From Zygnema cylindricum (lineage: Eukaryota > Streptophyta > Zygnematophyceae > Zygnematales > Zygnemataceae), in the NCBI GenBank assembly GCA_037447655.1, contig JBBHKE010002748.1, positions 1-64,000 on the forward strand: 64,000 nt of DNA, given 5' to 3'. The number at the start of each line of letters is the position of its first letter. The stretch's first letter is position 1. Positions 32,722 through 44,181 of the stretch are shown piece after piece. The notes under the pieces are model-generated. The model ran no database searches. It was not told the DNA's origin and saw only the letters and a program-made list of their open reading frames with translations. Both the position numbers and the translations under genes were made by a program.

Positions 32722-33950
32722 CTATCAAATCGATATGAAAAGGAGTCCCTTTATAAATGCCAACATCGGTGTATGACCATGAGAACACGTGTTTGTTCTC
32801 TTCTAACAGTTTGGCAAGCCGGGCCTTCTGCTGAGGGTCAAGTTGCTCCCCCTACGTCCAATCCATCTTCCCTAGTCATCTTCCCCAACGTCTACTCCTC
32901 CCTTTCATGTTAGGACGCTCCTGTTCACAACTTCTAAGACGGTATCCCCTTTTGAGCCTCCGCTCCTCCCTACTACGGAAACCCTCGGGTCCACGGTGAT
33001 GTTAGAATTTGAAATTGTAAAGTCTCTCCTCCTTGCCTCTCTCCCCCCCTCAAGCAGCAAAGTTGTTTGAATTGCTAATAATTGTGGAGCTTGATGGTAG
33101 CTAGCCCTTGACTGTGGTGAAAAGAGGTTGGAAAAGGCAAGAGGATGCTTCAAGACCCATGGGATTACATCCAAGTCCATGCTTTTTCCGATTAAACTAC
33201 ACTATTGGGATTCTGAGATACTTAGTTCAGCCGTGGTTGCCAGCTGGAATCCTATGGCCTGTTCTCGTTCTTCAATATTAAGTGTTCTCTAGACTGCAGC
33301 TGTGTAGTCAAATATCATTCCAGGGACTCTTTTCCGGTAGGCATGGATGTTCGGGAAGAAAACCAGTGCAGGAAGTGCTTTTCGTGGGGCTCCTGGTTTG
33401 TTACAGCAAAAGAACAAGGACCGATCAACTGCGGTCACTCGCCCCTTTCCAAGAACTTGTTGAACTGTAATCCGCAGGTTAGGGACCTTGGTCTTAAGAG
33501 TTCTTTAAGGATTGGGAGAGGGACCAGGTTGGTCCAATAAGCCATAACCCTATACGCTCGGGATCCCATTTGCGGTGCATCGAAAACTAATGGAGCCTTT
33601 AGAACCTAGGTTACCTAATTCCAGTTGTTTGCCACATGTTTCCATTTATCATTTGTTGGGTGGATATTTTCCAAAACGTACCCCACTGCTGTGTCCTATT
33701 ATACTTCTAGCCATGAGATCAACCAAGTCATCTGAAATAATGTTATGCTTCGCTATCTCGGTGCCTTTTTCCTTATCCTGCTAAGAGTACCCATGATAAG
33801 CCCATCCGGCTACCACCAGATCTACCCTTCCCAGACTCTCTAGATGAGATGTCGTAGTGTGGTCCACATTCTCAGAAAGCTTGCGGTGAGCGTTGGAAAT
33901 GGAGGACACTGGTAGTTGCTAAGGATATAGTTGGTGAAGCTATTGCAGAC
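32722..33950 (-). pseudogene. Gypsy G: RT start and protease-RT spacer
   Basis: 32722-32870 on the - strand encodes the RT N-terminus (EQLDPQQKARLAKLLEENK, HVFSWSYTDVGIYKG, HIDLIDE), continuous with 26921 across the B2 insertion. 32905-33950 is degenerate spacer with no clear domain. The right side continues at 40308 across element C. Confidence 0.7.
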
Positions 33951-34156
33951 TGTTGAAATAAGTAGTTTTTGTATTTTCTAGTTTTAAAATAAATTAGCGG
34001 AAACATATATAAGAAATGATGGCAGCTTGCCTCCATCTCTTCTCTCTTTCCCCCATACTTGTTGTAGTCACTGAACGAGAGAGAGAGCGATGGAGCCATG
34101 GCTACCTCAGCTCCATAGGAAGGACTAAAGAGTGACTTAAGTCACTCTCAACAAAA

Positions 34157-34240
34157 GGTTCAGTCCGGCAGGACTCGAACCCCCGACCGGTAGAGCGCGG
34201 CGTAGCCGTTAGCTCTAACCAGTCTGTCGTAGAAGTCCGT
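34157..34240 (-). other. tRNA-like sequence antisense in the C LTR
   Basis: The - strand contains GGTTAGAGC (A-box-like) and GGGGGTTCGAGTCC (B-box-like) at tRNA-like spacing. The acceptor and T stems pair poorly, so it is not a credible functional tRNA. The second LTR copy is at 39504-39587. A more decayed version of the CCGTTAGCTCTA segment occurs in the E LTR near 20620-20650. It may be a tRNA-derived insert in an ancestral LTR. Confidence 0.4.
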
Positions 34241-34575
34241 TAGATGATATAGTGTTTCATTCATATTTAAACTATTGTATAGTACCGAAATGATCTAACT
34301 GGAATATGAAACGAAACAAACATAGAACTTGTTAAGGTTTAGTGCGAACGTCATTTCGCACAAAACAAATGAAACAGACACTTTGAACGATCGACATTTA
34401 ATGTCGAATTTAATCCGACGGCGCACGTCGTCGCCGAGATCGCGGAATGGCCACTTTGGTTTTAATGGACGTGGCATGACGTGGCGCCGCGTGGAAGGAT
34501 GACATTCGGTCGCGGGAATTCCGGAGAAAATACGAACAAGTGGAGAAATGACACGCGTCCACTCAAGAGCCTTGT

Positions 34576-34742
34576 CGTACACCGACCGTACAGAAAGTAC
34601 ATCGGCCGTAGTACCTTTCTGTACTTTACAGTAATACGATTGGTTCGTACTTTAGTAGATAGGGGTTGTGAGAGGGATTTAGGACTTAGGAAATATTTGG
34701 TAGATAGACACCTCTCTCTCTAAAGAGAGCTTTGTATAAATA
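34576..34742 (+). promoter_or_regulatory. GTAC cluster and TATA box of the C LTR
   Basis: Six GTAC cores lie within about 80 bp (34576-34655), followed by TATAAATA at 34735-34742. The E LTR has the same arrangement on the - strand. The TATA box should place the element transcript start ~30 bp downstream. Whether GTAC cores bind an SBP-type factor is inference. Confidence 0.6.
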
Positions 34743-34934
34743 GGCATTTTTGCCGGCTCATAACTTATCGCCTGGTTGGCCGTTTTCAGTGATTCTTTTT
34801 GCTACGGGCTCAGGGGAGTCCATGCTGCACAGGGTGCAGTCAAATTGTCAGTTTGCCTTCTTGGGCAGAAGTGTTCGTGGCTTAAAGTGGGTTAGTTAAA
34901 TACTATCTAGAGGCTTCCTGTATTCTGTAGTCCT

Positions 34935-35957
34935 ATGGAGGACACAGAATTGCAGGTTATGGGCCCACCCTCTAGGGTGCCCACCTTCAATGGATCTGGG
35001 TTCATCTATTGGGAAACCATGATGATGAGAGCTTTGTGTGAAAAACGATACTGGAGTATCGTCAGTGCACAAGTGAAACGTCCACCTTCGGGAACTCCAC
35101 CAGGATTTGGGGGAGTAAGGTTTTCTGCAACAACGGCTGCCTCAGCGGAGGAGGCAGATGATGGGGACAGCAGTGTGTCCGAAAAGGAGAAAGGGAAGGA
35201 GACACCCCTCACTCCTATTGCCACAGTATCAGGAACGGCGACCGTGAAGACCGTGGAGAACGATTCTCAAATGTGGGAGGATGTAAACATGGCTTCGAAG
35301 AACTTCATTCTGAGGCATCTCACTCAAGGTTTGGCCACTCCCCATCTTCACATTTACAAGGCCGAGGAATTGTGGGAGAGTTTGGTGGAGATTTATAGAG
35401 CTGGAACTATTCAGGAGCTCCAGTTGGCTGAGCAAAAGCTATTGAGTTACACTTACAAAGGAGGAAAGATGTTAGATTACTGTAATGATCTTTCTTGTTT
35501 GTATATAGAAATGGAAAGTGCCAGGTGGACAAATACAATGAAAATGAAAGTTAACACCCTTATCATGAAATTACTAGATGAGTTCGAAAACATAGTGTAC
35601 CGAGTACAGGGAATGCCTGATAGTTCATGGAAATGGAACACAGTAGTCAGAATGATACTTGTGCAGGAAAACACAATGGAGATTAGGAAAGGAGGAAAGA
35701 GCATTCAAGCTCTAGCACTAGGTGGGGACCGATGGGGGAAGTATTCGAAGAAACCTTATAGAGAGGAAAGAGATAATTCTGGGGGACAGAGGCCCCCAAA
35801 GGGTCTTTGTCATTATTGCAAAAAGCCGGGACACTTTATTGCAGATTGTGTCAAGTTGTCGGAGCTGAGGCTCCAAAAAAAACCGTGGAGGGGGTTCAAC
35901 CGGAGGGAAGAAAAAGGCACTTGTGGTTACAAAAGTGTTAGGAGAAACCGAGGATGA
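34935..35957 (+). pseudogene. C gag (340 codons open)
   Basis: Gag starts in the LTR (M-E-D-T-E-L-Q), passes through the PBS (V-M-G-P-P) and continues SRVPTFNGSGFIYWETM. The capsid-like helical part follows, including LRHLTQGLATPHLHIYKAEELW. The zinc knuckle CHYCKKPGHFIADC lies at about residues 295-308. The frame then shifts near an A-rich stretch at 35877, so the open frame ends at 35957 instead of continuing into the acidic linker and protease. It is the best preserved gag here. Copia gag forms the particle and binds genomic RNA. Confidence 0.85.
34955..34969 (+). other. Primer-binding site of C (half tRNA-iMet type)
   Basis: GGTTATGGGCCCACC directly follows the LTR end TTGCA. It is complementary over 15 nt to the plant-type tRNA-iMet anticodon arm and reads V-M-G-P-P in gag. 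Confidence 0.88.
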
Positions 35958-36018
35958 GTCATCTGAGGAGGATGGGGAGCTTCTTCTTGACGAGAGTTTG
36001 GAGGAGAAGGAGATCCCT

Positions 36019-39000
36019 CGGAGGTAGAAGTGTGCCCTTGGAGCAATTCGGGAAGCTCCACAGGAAGGATGGATCATCGACTCTGGTGCATCCATGCATA
36101 TGTGTCGTGATAAAGAACTCTTCACTAAGCTACGAAAGATTCCTACTGTAGAGATAGAGTATGGGGATGGGAGAGTGGTTACTACAGATCTAGTGGGATC
36201 AGTAGATCTGAAAGTCTTAGTGGAGGGTAAGACTTCTATACTTACATTCTCAGATGTACTTTACATTCATCAGCTAAGAAAAAATCTTGTCTATACGTCT
36301 GTGTTAGATGACAAAGAGTTTAATACCTTCACCACAAAGGGAGTCTTTACAGCTAAGTATGGGAATGAAGTTTACTTCACAGCAGATAAGGGTAGCCAAG
36401 GAATGTTTAGGCTTAACCTGAGTAATGAAAAGAAGAATGCTTATTATGTTGGTGTTCCTTAGGTGATGATTTGGCATAAGCGGTTGGGGCATGTGCATTT
36501 TGATAGGTTGAGGGAAATGAAAAAGCTTGGGGTAGTAGATGGCATTCAGTTTGAGGATAATGAAATAATGGATGATTGTAGTGGTTGTGCTCAAGGTAAG
36601 GCTCACAGACTTCCCTTTCCCAAAGCCGCCACATATAGAGGTGAGAAAGTGTTAGATTTGGTCCACACAGATATTTGGGGACCTGCAAAAGTACCTTCAG
36701 TTGGAGGAAAGAGGTTTATGATGACAATAACTGATGACTGGTCTAGATACTCTAGAGTCTACTTTCTGAAAAATAAGTCTGAAGCATCAACTTACTTCAA
36801 AGAATATAAAGCTTGGAGTGAGAAGTTGCATGAAACCCCCATTAAGAGGATAAGGAGTGATAATGGGGGGGAATATACCTCTAACGAGTTTGAGGAATAT
36901 CTAAGAGATGAGGGAGTGCAGCACCAGAAAACAGTACCATATAACCCGGAACAAAATGGGGTAGCTGAGAGGTTGAATCGAACACTAGGAGATAGTGTAC
37001 GCAGTATGTTGGCGGACAAGAAAATTAGAAAGAGATTTTGGGCAGAAGCAATAAATGTGCCAACTACATTAAGAATAGAGTCCTTACCTCAGCTGTAAAG
37101 GGAGTGACACCTTATGAGAGATGGGTTAGAAAGAAACCAGATATCTCACATCTTAAAGTATTTGGTAGCCAAGTTTACAGTCTTAACACGGATAGGAAAA
37201 ACTAGAAACTAGATGCTAAAGGAAAACCTGGATACTTTGTGGGATATGATGAGGATGTTAAGGGATATAGAGTCTATGACTTAGTAAAGAAAGATATCAT
37301 TCTGGTCAAACACTTAGTTGTCATGGATGAAGGGAAGTCATTTGACCCCTTCAAATATACAAAGAAGATAAGGATCAGAATTGAGTCCGAAAGTGAGGAG
37401 AACTCGATCTTTCCCGAAAGGGACATGGGTGAAACCGTGATTACAGATTCAGGGGAGATCCAAGATACACGAGACTCACCGGAAACCTCGCATACTACTA
37501 TGGACTTCGAGGAGATAGAAGAAGCGGGACAAGAACCGGTTTCCATGGACAAGGGAGCCAATGAGACAGTGAGAAGAAATCCAAGACTTCCATCTATCCC
37601 TGCTTCGGATTTTGAAGGAGGAAGGAGGAGCAGCAAAAGATTACAGGAAAAACAAGCCGCTTACAAGGTAACTAAGCTATCTCACCCTGATGAGCCTTAG
37701 TCGTACTCGGAGGCAGTGAATAGTCCAGAAAAAAAAAGATGGATTAGAGCTATAAATGATGAGATAGCTTCTATCATGGAAGCAAATACTTGGGAACTAA
37801 CAGATTGTCCTCCAGACAGAAAACCTATAGGGTGTAAATGGGTATTTAAACTAAAACTGAACCCAGATAATACCATTGAGAGATATAAGGCTCGATTGGT
37901 AGCGAAAGGGTTCACCCTAAAGGAGGGGATTGACTATGAGGAGACCTTTGCTCGAGTTGTTCGATTCCCATCAGTAAGGATTGTCCTCAGTCTGGCAGCA
38001 GCGGAAGACATGGAAATACATCAGATGGACATTAAGACTGCTTTCCTCAATGGTGAGTTAGAGGAAGAAATTTTCATGAGACAACCCGAGGGGTTCGTGT
38101 AAGAAGGAGAAGAGAGCAAAGTCTGCAGGCTCATAAAGTCCTTATATGGACTAAAGCAGGCTCCCCGAAAGTGGAATAACAAACTAGATGAGTTTCTTAC
38201 CAGTCTGGGATATATCCGTATCAGCTCTAACCATTCTATCTATATGTTTTGAGATGAGAATGGTGTCATTTTTATTGCAATTTATGTGGATGATCTGCTA
38301 GTGTTGAGTAAATCCTTGGAAAAGATGAATAAGTTAAAAACACATCTTAGAAGCAGATTTGATATGAAGGATTTAGGGGAGGCAAAATATATTTTGGGGA
38401 TTCAGATAGAGAGAGATAGGGGGAAGAAGATTATCAGACTTACTCAAAAAGAAGCAATAGGTAATATGCTTGAGAAATTCTAGATGGAAAATGCTAACAG
38501 TTGTACCACTCCCATGGACTTGAAAAAAGTAAGTGATGGGAGTGTAGAAGGAGGAGTGATGATCTTAGATAATCAAATGAGTACAGAAGAGAGAGAGTTT
38601 ATGAAGACTATCCCTTATAGACAGGTCGTAGGAAGTTTAATATATTTTATGAATTGTACCAGGCGGGACATAGCGGCAGCAGTTGGAGTACTCAGTAGGA
38701 GTCTGAATGATCCTAGGAAGAGGGATTGGGAGGCAGCCAAGAGAGTCATGAGATATCTGGTAGGAACCAGAGAGTTATGGTTGCATTTAGGAGGGGAGAA
38801 CACTGACATCACTACTTGGAGTGATGCCAGTTATGGGGACGCACCTATGAGACGATGCACTTCTGGGTATGTGTTGTATGTTGGGGAAGGTGCATGCTGT
38901 TGGAGCAGTAAGCAACAAAAGGTGGTTGCTCAGTCCACCATGGAGGCTGAGTACATGGCCTCTTGTTCTGCTGTGAAAGAGTTGATGTGGGTCAAGTCCT

Positions 39001-39284
39001 TGCTGTAAGAACTTGGGTATATGAAGGAGGGAGTGCATGAAGTGTTTTGTGATAATCAAGCGGCCATAGCAATTGCAGCAAATCCAAAACATCATTTTAA
39101 GGCTAAACATATGGACATAAGATTAAGTTTTGTAAGAGAAAAAGTTGAGAATAAAATAGTGAATCTTGTATATAGATCTGATGAGGAAATGGTAGCGGAC
39201 ATGATGACCAAACCTGTACCCTCGCCAAAATTAAAATACTGCAGGGAAAAATGTGGATTAAAAGAAAAATTAAAATTAGACTAG
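36019..39284 (+). pseudogene. C pol: protease, integrase, RT, RNase H
   Basis: Protease D-S-G (WIIDSGASMHMC near 36070-36105). Integrase: HKRLGHVHFDRL, CSGCAQGKAHRLPFP, then all three catalytic positions TDIWGP, RSDNGGEY and PEQNGVAERLN. A frameshift lies near 37060 after EAIN. RT starts about 37716, and YVDDLLVLS is near 38286. RNase H with WCSSK-type and CDNQAAIAIAANPKHHFKAKH segments ends at 39284. Single stops lie at about 36460, 37698, 38099, 38251, 38481 and 39006. Few lesions separate it from a functional element, consistent with the similar LTRs. Confidence 0.9.
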
Positions 39285-39297
39285 AAAATAAGGGGAG

Positions 39298-40302
39298 TGT
39301 TGAAATAAGTAGCTTTTGTATTTTCTAGTTTTAAAATAAATTAGCGGAAACATATATAAGAAATGATGGCAGCTTGCCTCCATCTCTTCTCTCTTTCCCC
39401 CATACTTTTTGTAGTCACTGAAGGAGAGAGAGAGCGATGGAGCCATGGCTACCTCACCTCCATAGGAAGGACTAAAGAGTGACTTAAGTCACTCTCAACA
39501 AAAGGTTCAGTCCGGCAGGACTCGAACCCCCGACCGGTAGAGCGCGGCGTAGCCGTTAGCTCTAACCAGTTTGTCGTAGAAGTCCGTTAGATGATATAGT
39601 GTTTCATTCATATTTAAACTATTGTATAGTACCGAAATGATCTAACTGAAATATGAAACGAAACAAACATAGAACTTGTTAAGGTTTAGTGCGAACGTCA
39701 TTTCGCACGAAACAAATGAAACAGACACTTTGAACGGTCGACATTTAATGTCGAATTTAATCCGACGGCGCACGTCGTCGCCGAGATCGCGGAATGGTCA
39801 CTTTGGTTTTTATGGACGTGGCATGACGTGGCGCCGCGTGGAAGTATGACATTCGGTCGCGGGAATTTCGGAGAAAATACGAACAAGTGGAGAAATGACA
39901 CGCGTCCACTCAAGAGCCTTGTTGTACACCGGCCGTACAGAAAGTACATCGGCCGTAGTACCTTTCTGTACTTTACAGTAATACGATTGGTTCGTACTTT
40001 AGTAGATAGGGGTTGTGAGAGGGATTTAGGACTTAGGAAATATTTGGTAGATAGACACCTCTCTCTCTAAAGAGAGCTTTGTATAAATTGGCATTTTTGC
40101 CGGCTCATAACTTATCGCCTGGTTGGCCATTTTCAGTGATTCTTTTTGCTACGGACTCAGGGGAGTCCAGGCTGCACAGGGGTGCAGTCAAATTGTCAGT
40201 TTGCCTTCTTGGGCAGAAGTGGTCGTGGCTTAAAGTGGGTTAGTGAAATACTATCTAGAGGCTTCCTGTATTCTGTAGTCCAATGGAGGACACAGAATTG
40301 CA
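39298..40302 (+). repeat. 3' LTR of C
   Basis: About 1005 bp, nearly identical to 33951-34954. It includes the tRNA-like stretch (39504-39587), the GTAC cluster, TATAAATT at 40082 and the ATG leader at 40283-40302, ending TTGCA before the CAGAC duplication. Confidence 0.94.
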
Positions 40303-40307
40303 CAGAC

Positions 40308-41788
40308 AGTGTTCACTGACGGCTCAAGCTTTAAGTGCTACTTTTACTGATACATGGTCTTCCACCTAGTATCGTGCCTTCAAAACGGCTTCCAAATCGG
40401 AACTAATTCCAGAAAAGAGAGGTAAGATCCGGAGTTTTTACATGGGAACCATTAATGACACCACTTATCGATTGAATCCCTTACCTTTGGTCGAAACAAT
40501 CGAGGGTTCTCACTTAAGGGACATTTTGCCTTGAGGTAACATTGCTGCAAAAGTATGGTCCACTCCTTGCCGAATAGTGGCCATCTGTAATAATCTATGG
40601 TTGTATTCTGCTTCCCACCGCTTAGAAATGGGGAATTGCTACATTGCCTAGGTGATATTAACGAAACTGGCAAATAGCTCCGAAAGTGTGGAGGTCGGTA
40701 CACAGGGTGGTATCCGGACACAGGAAGAGTTGTTTTTCCCCGATTCCATAAGGATAAGGGCATCACCACCTTGGTGCGTTCAAGATCGTTCGGGTCCCGA
40801 ACAGTAAACTGCACTTTCTAAACACCTAACCCATATTTAGCCTTGTCCATGTAGCCATCCCTAGCAAAATCTCAAACTGCTTACCTTCCACCATTAGAAA
40901 GGGGAGCTGGAATCAAACGTCTTGGCCCGCGTCATCAGAAAATTCGATTTCCATGGCCTTGATAATTCCATAGACTTGTTGGCTTCCACTGTTGATCGTG
41001 CACAGGCAAATGTCACTCGGACGAATTTCAGGCCGGATTCCTTGGGCATTTGTTGTAAAGCTGAGGTTGTGATCAGGTTGGGGAGCGCTCCGGTATCGAC
41101 CACGGCGTCCTGATACCCTCTGTATCTATTAAGTTTAAAATTTTCCGTCCTCTTAAGAATGAGGGTCACCGATAACGCCTCATAATCCCTATCTACCATA
41201 GGGGTTTTGGGTTCCGATGACATAAAGACCGTCTTAGGTTGGTTTGCCAACGCTACTCTCTCCCTTCCCATGTGGATTTCCTCCCCTAGGGCCTGAATGA
41301 GGACTTTTTTCGGGCAAATTATGGGATGAGGCTAGAGTTCTTACATGAGTCAGGGCGTAGGGCATGAGGTGCCGTACTAACATGACCGTTGGTTTGGGGG
41401 AAGAAGGTTGAGAATCCGGCTTTGAAATGGTGGAACCCAGTTCCTCCGATTTCTCTAGCTCCCCCCCCACTGCTTCCTCACTCTTGGCGTCATAATTTAT
41501 TGTTGGAGGGGTCACTGTAGGGTTGTCATCTAGGCGTTCAGCCAGGTATTTTTCAAACCATTTTTGATTGCTCTGTTTGGCAAGTACGTCCTTTTCCAGC
41601 TGTTTCTGTTTATCCATCTTATAGCTATTTCTGTTTATCATCGGAAAGAGAGTCGTCTCAAAGTCATCCAAAATGGCTCCTCCCCTATATTTGTTGATTT
41701 TTGATTGAGTGAAGGATTTCCACAACAATTCAAAATAAGAAAATGCGATCCCTAAAATGTCCCCTGTAAAAATCCGGATTTCACCCAT
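40308..41788 (-). pseudogene. Gypsy G protease and gag C-terminus
   Basis: The - strand encodes a retropepsin-like box V-V-D-T-G-A-L-P-N-L-I (near 41110-41075), inside the frame 41271-40894. Upstream, 41788-41234 is an acidic, Pro/Ser-rich gag C-terminal part containing WFEKYLAERLDDNP. 40308-40893 is a degenerate protease-RT spacer with many stops. The order gag-protease-RT fits Ty3/gypsy. Confidence 0.72.
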
Positions 41789-41833
41789 TTCCTTCTCCTC
41801 CTCTCCAAGATTGGTGAATTGTGGAGAGGACGG

Positions 41834-42817
41834 CTAGGTGGGACTGACAAAATGAGCTGGTGAGATGGCCCCTAGGTGTGCATCCTCAAGACCGGTACCG
41901 CTTCCTCTTCCGATAGAAGGTGCGGAAGTAATAGAAGTAGTTCCCCCCCCCCACCGAGGAAGGTCTGGCTGCAGAAGATGGTGTTGGAAAGCCGGAGTCC
42001 TCAGCGGGTGTTGTCTCGCTTCCCAAGGTTCGGAAGAGGTCCGAGTCCTTCGACCAATTTCCACTGGTGGAATTTGGAGATTGGCTCTCTTCAAAGGGGA
42101 ACCTCGAAAGGTCGACAAAGAGGGAGAAGGCTGTGGACCTTGTCGAGATATGGTGTTTGCCTCCTGGAGCGCCGCCCGGATTGAGTTGGAGGAGGGGTTT
42201 TGGAACTTGAAGAGGTTGAACGCCTATGAGGCCGGGAATAAGCAGGGATGGTGGTCTGTGTTAAGGCGTGTGTAGCTTGAGGTCCAACTGTCAACCCCGA
42301 AGGTAATGAGGGAATGTCCTTGGGGTAGACTGAAAGCTCTTGTGACGCAGAGAAAAGAGGAGTAGGCGAAGAAGTATGAGGAGGGGAAGACGGGGGAGTA
42401 GACAATTTCAAAGAAATGTGTAACCTCCTGTCAGGTCGTAATGCTACTACGGCTTTCACAGTAGAGGATCTCGCCTCCAAGACAAAGGTGGGAAGCTCCC
42501 GAGAAGGAGCAGCAAATTCAGAAGGTAGATCTGCACCCAAACCCTCCCTATTAGGTTTTATGATACCTTCCCCTTCCCGCTGAAAAGAAGGTTCCTTTTT
42601 ACTTCCCGATGGAGTCACTTTGGGCAGAGTTCTGGAGGGAATAGTGGTTTCTCGAATCGGCTCTCCGATATAAGGAGCTATTATGGGCAAAATAGAAACC
42701 TGCACACTAAGAAGCGCTCCAAACATAAGCCGAGCCTCTCGAATAAGATGTAATTCCTGTTCCCATACTTTCTTTCTTTCCTCCTCTAAGGCCTCCCAAT
42801 CTATATTGACGGGTCCT
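41834..42817 (-). pseudogene. Gypsy G gag, middle part
   Basis: Two overlapping frames (42726-42091 and 42118-41834) carry a Pro/Ser-rich region and the LREARLMFGALL-like start. The same region, diverged, is at 12531-12970 in G2. The frame runs left-to-right into F at 42818 and resumes at 46439. Confidence 0.68.
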
Positions 42818-44181
42818 GTTGTTCTTTGGTCTAAAATAGACCGCAGAAGCGACCCAAACTATCATGCAAGAAGCTAAGCAAAAATAGGTCGACGAACAAT
42901 CATATGAAATGCATCCTCCATATGCGTACACAGACGCAACAAACAACATTTAGGGTTTCATGGAATAATCAACATAAATAAACCCTATGACATCATCTAA
43001 GGTTTGATGGAATAATCGACATAAACAAACCCTAGGACAAATGCATAAACAATGCATATCAAACATATATAAAACAACATAAATAAATAATAAAGACAAA
43101 TGCATTTCACATAAATAAAAGTATAATCAAAGTATAATTAAATAATCATTATATCATTCAAAGTGCATGACCTAATCGACGACCCTAAAAGTCTACATCT
43201 TCGGTCCCCACTTTACTAACCAGCATTGATGATTAAATTCGTAACAAAGCTCATTCCTATATATACACTTGTGAGCTGTCAATGAATCACTAAGTGTCAA
43301 AATAACTAAAGTAAATTACATAACTGTCACTAAATCAAACTAATCGTAAGCGTACACCTGAGAGTCAAGCAATCGTAAGCGTACACTTGTCTACAAGTAT
43401 GATATTGTACACACACAAATTAAACTATCAAAACCCTAATTGATCACTTAAATATAAACATCATAATCAACACTAATTTATAATAACGCAAAAGACAAAA
43501 CAATGTTACTCCAAATATTTACACCGACGCATCCACATATCCGCGTCATAAGTGACAACTTGCTTAGTCACTTGTCGATAAGTCCACGTAGTGAACCGAC
43601 ATCGCATATGTACGGTCCACTAGATAATGTGTCATAAAAACAATGTGGTCCCTTAAAAATATCGGCGGACGTCGTCCGCCCTCCACGTGTACCTCGAACA
43701 ACTTGCCGAAATCAATTCGTACGATCCAAATCCTGTCCGTACCGAAATCACGTACTTCGTCATAAATGCGCCTTGTCGCATTTAAGGTACACGTCATTTT
43801 CGATAAATGCATGTCGCAATAAGCGACAACTTAAAGTACACCTGTCAAATACGACGCTCCGTACCGGCGGCGTCCCATGTAATAAATGTCACCTGTCGCA
43901 TTATGTTTCGTACTTGCGACGTACAATTTTACGATTTTACATACTTCGAATATCATACATCGGATCGTTTCGCGATCCGCCGTCCATTTCACTTTTGTAT
44001 TCCGTATTATTCGTACGCTTCTTCGCGTCACTCAATTTTATAATTTACGTCACTTTAAATTCATTCGTACAATTACCCCCCAATCCATAAATCCTTTCGA
44101 ACCTCCACAGTATATCAGATAATTGCATACGCACGTAAACATGCGTGCGCACATACGAAACTTAATCTTCCAAAAACAACA
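42818..44181 (-). repeat. 3' LTR of F
   Basis: It is bounded by TGTTGTTC and AAACAACA on the + strand. A 44-codon frame near its - strand 3' end (start about 42949) begins M-L-F-V-A-S-V-Y-A-Y. It is cysteine-rich and hydrophobic and recurs in the other copies. The polypurine tract (- strand CTTCGGGGGAG) is at 44182-44192. Confidence 0.92.

Larger units (their letters stand above)
33951..34954 (+). repeat. 5' LTR of C with gag start
   Basis: TGTTGAAATAAG…GAATTGCA, about 1004 bp. It contains an antisense tRNA-like stretch (34157-34240), six GTAC cores (34576-34655), a TATAAATA box at 34735 and the gag ATG at 34935. The last 20 bp encode M-E-D-T-E-L plus two bases of the next codon. Confidence 0.94.
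33951..40302 (+). mobile_element. Ty1/copia element C, TSD CAGAC
   Basis: This is a complete element flanked by CAGAC (33946-33950 and 40303-40307). It consists of 5' LTR 33951-34954, PBS 34955-34969, gag, pol, polypurine tract 39285-39297 and 3' LTR 39298-40302. The two LTRs are nearly identical, so the insertion is relatively young. Gag and pol are interrupted by a few single stops and two or three frameshifts. It lies in the protease-RT spacer of gypsy G. Confidence 0.95.

Noticed and set aside
33343-33540. + strand frame with C-x2-C and C-G-H pattern resembling a zinc finger
   Set aside because: It lies within - strand gypsy spacer sequence, is short, and has no supporting context.
36460-39010. 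Recurring single stop codons in otherwise good pol frames, suggesting a variant genetic code
   Set aside because: Stops of all three kinds replace different residues (Gln, Glu, Trp, Lys, Tyr positions) when copies are compared, and frameshifts are also present. Ordinary decay explains this.
39504-39587. A functional tRNA gene in the C LTR
   Set aside because: Acceptor and T-stem pairing is poor and it lies antisense in both LTRs, so it is reported only as tRNA-like.
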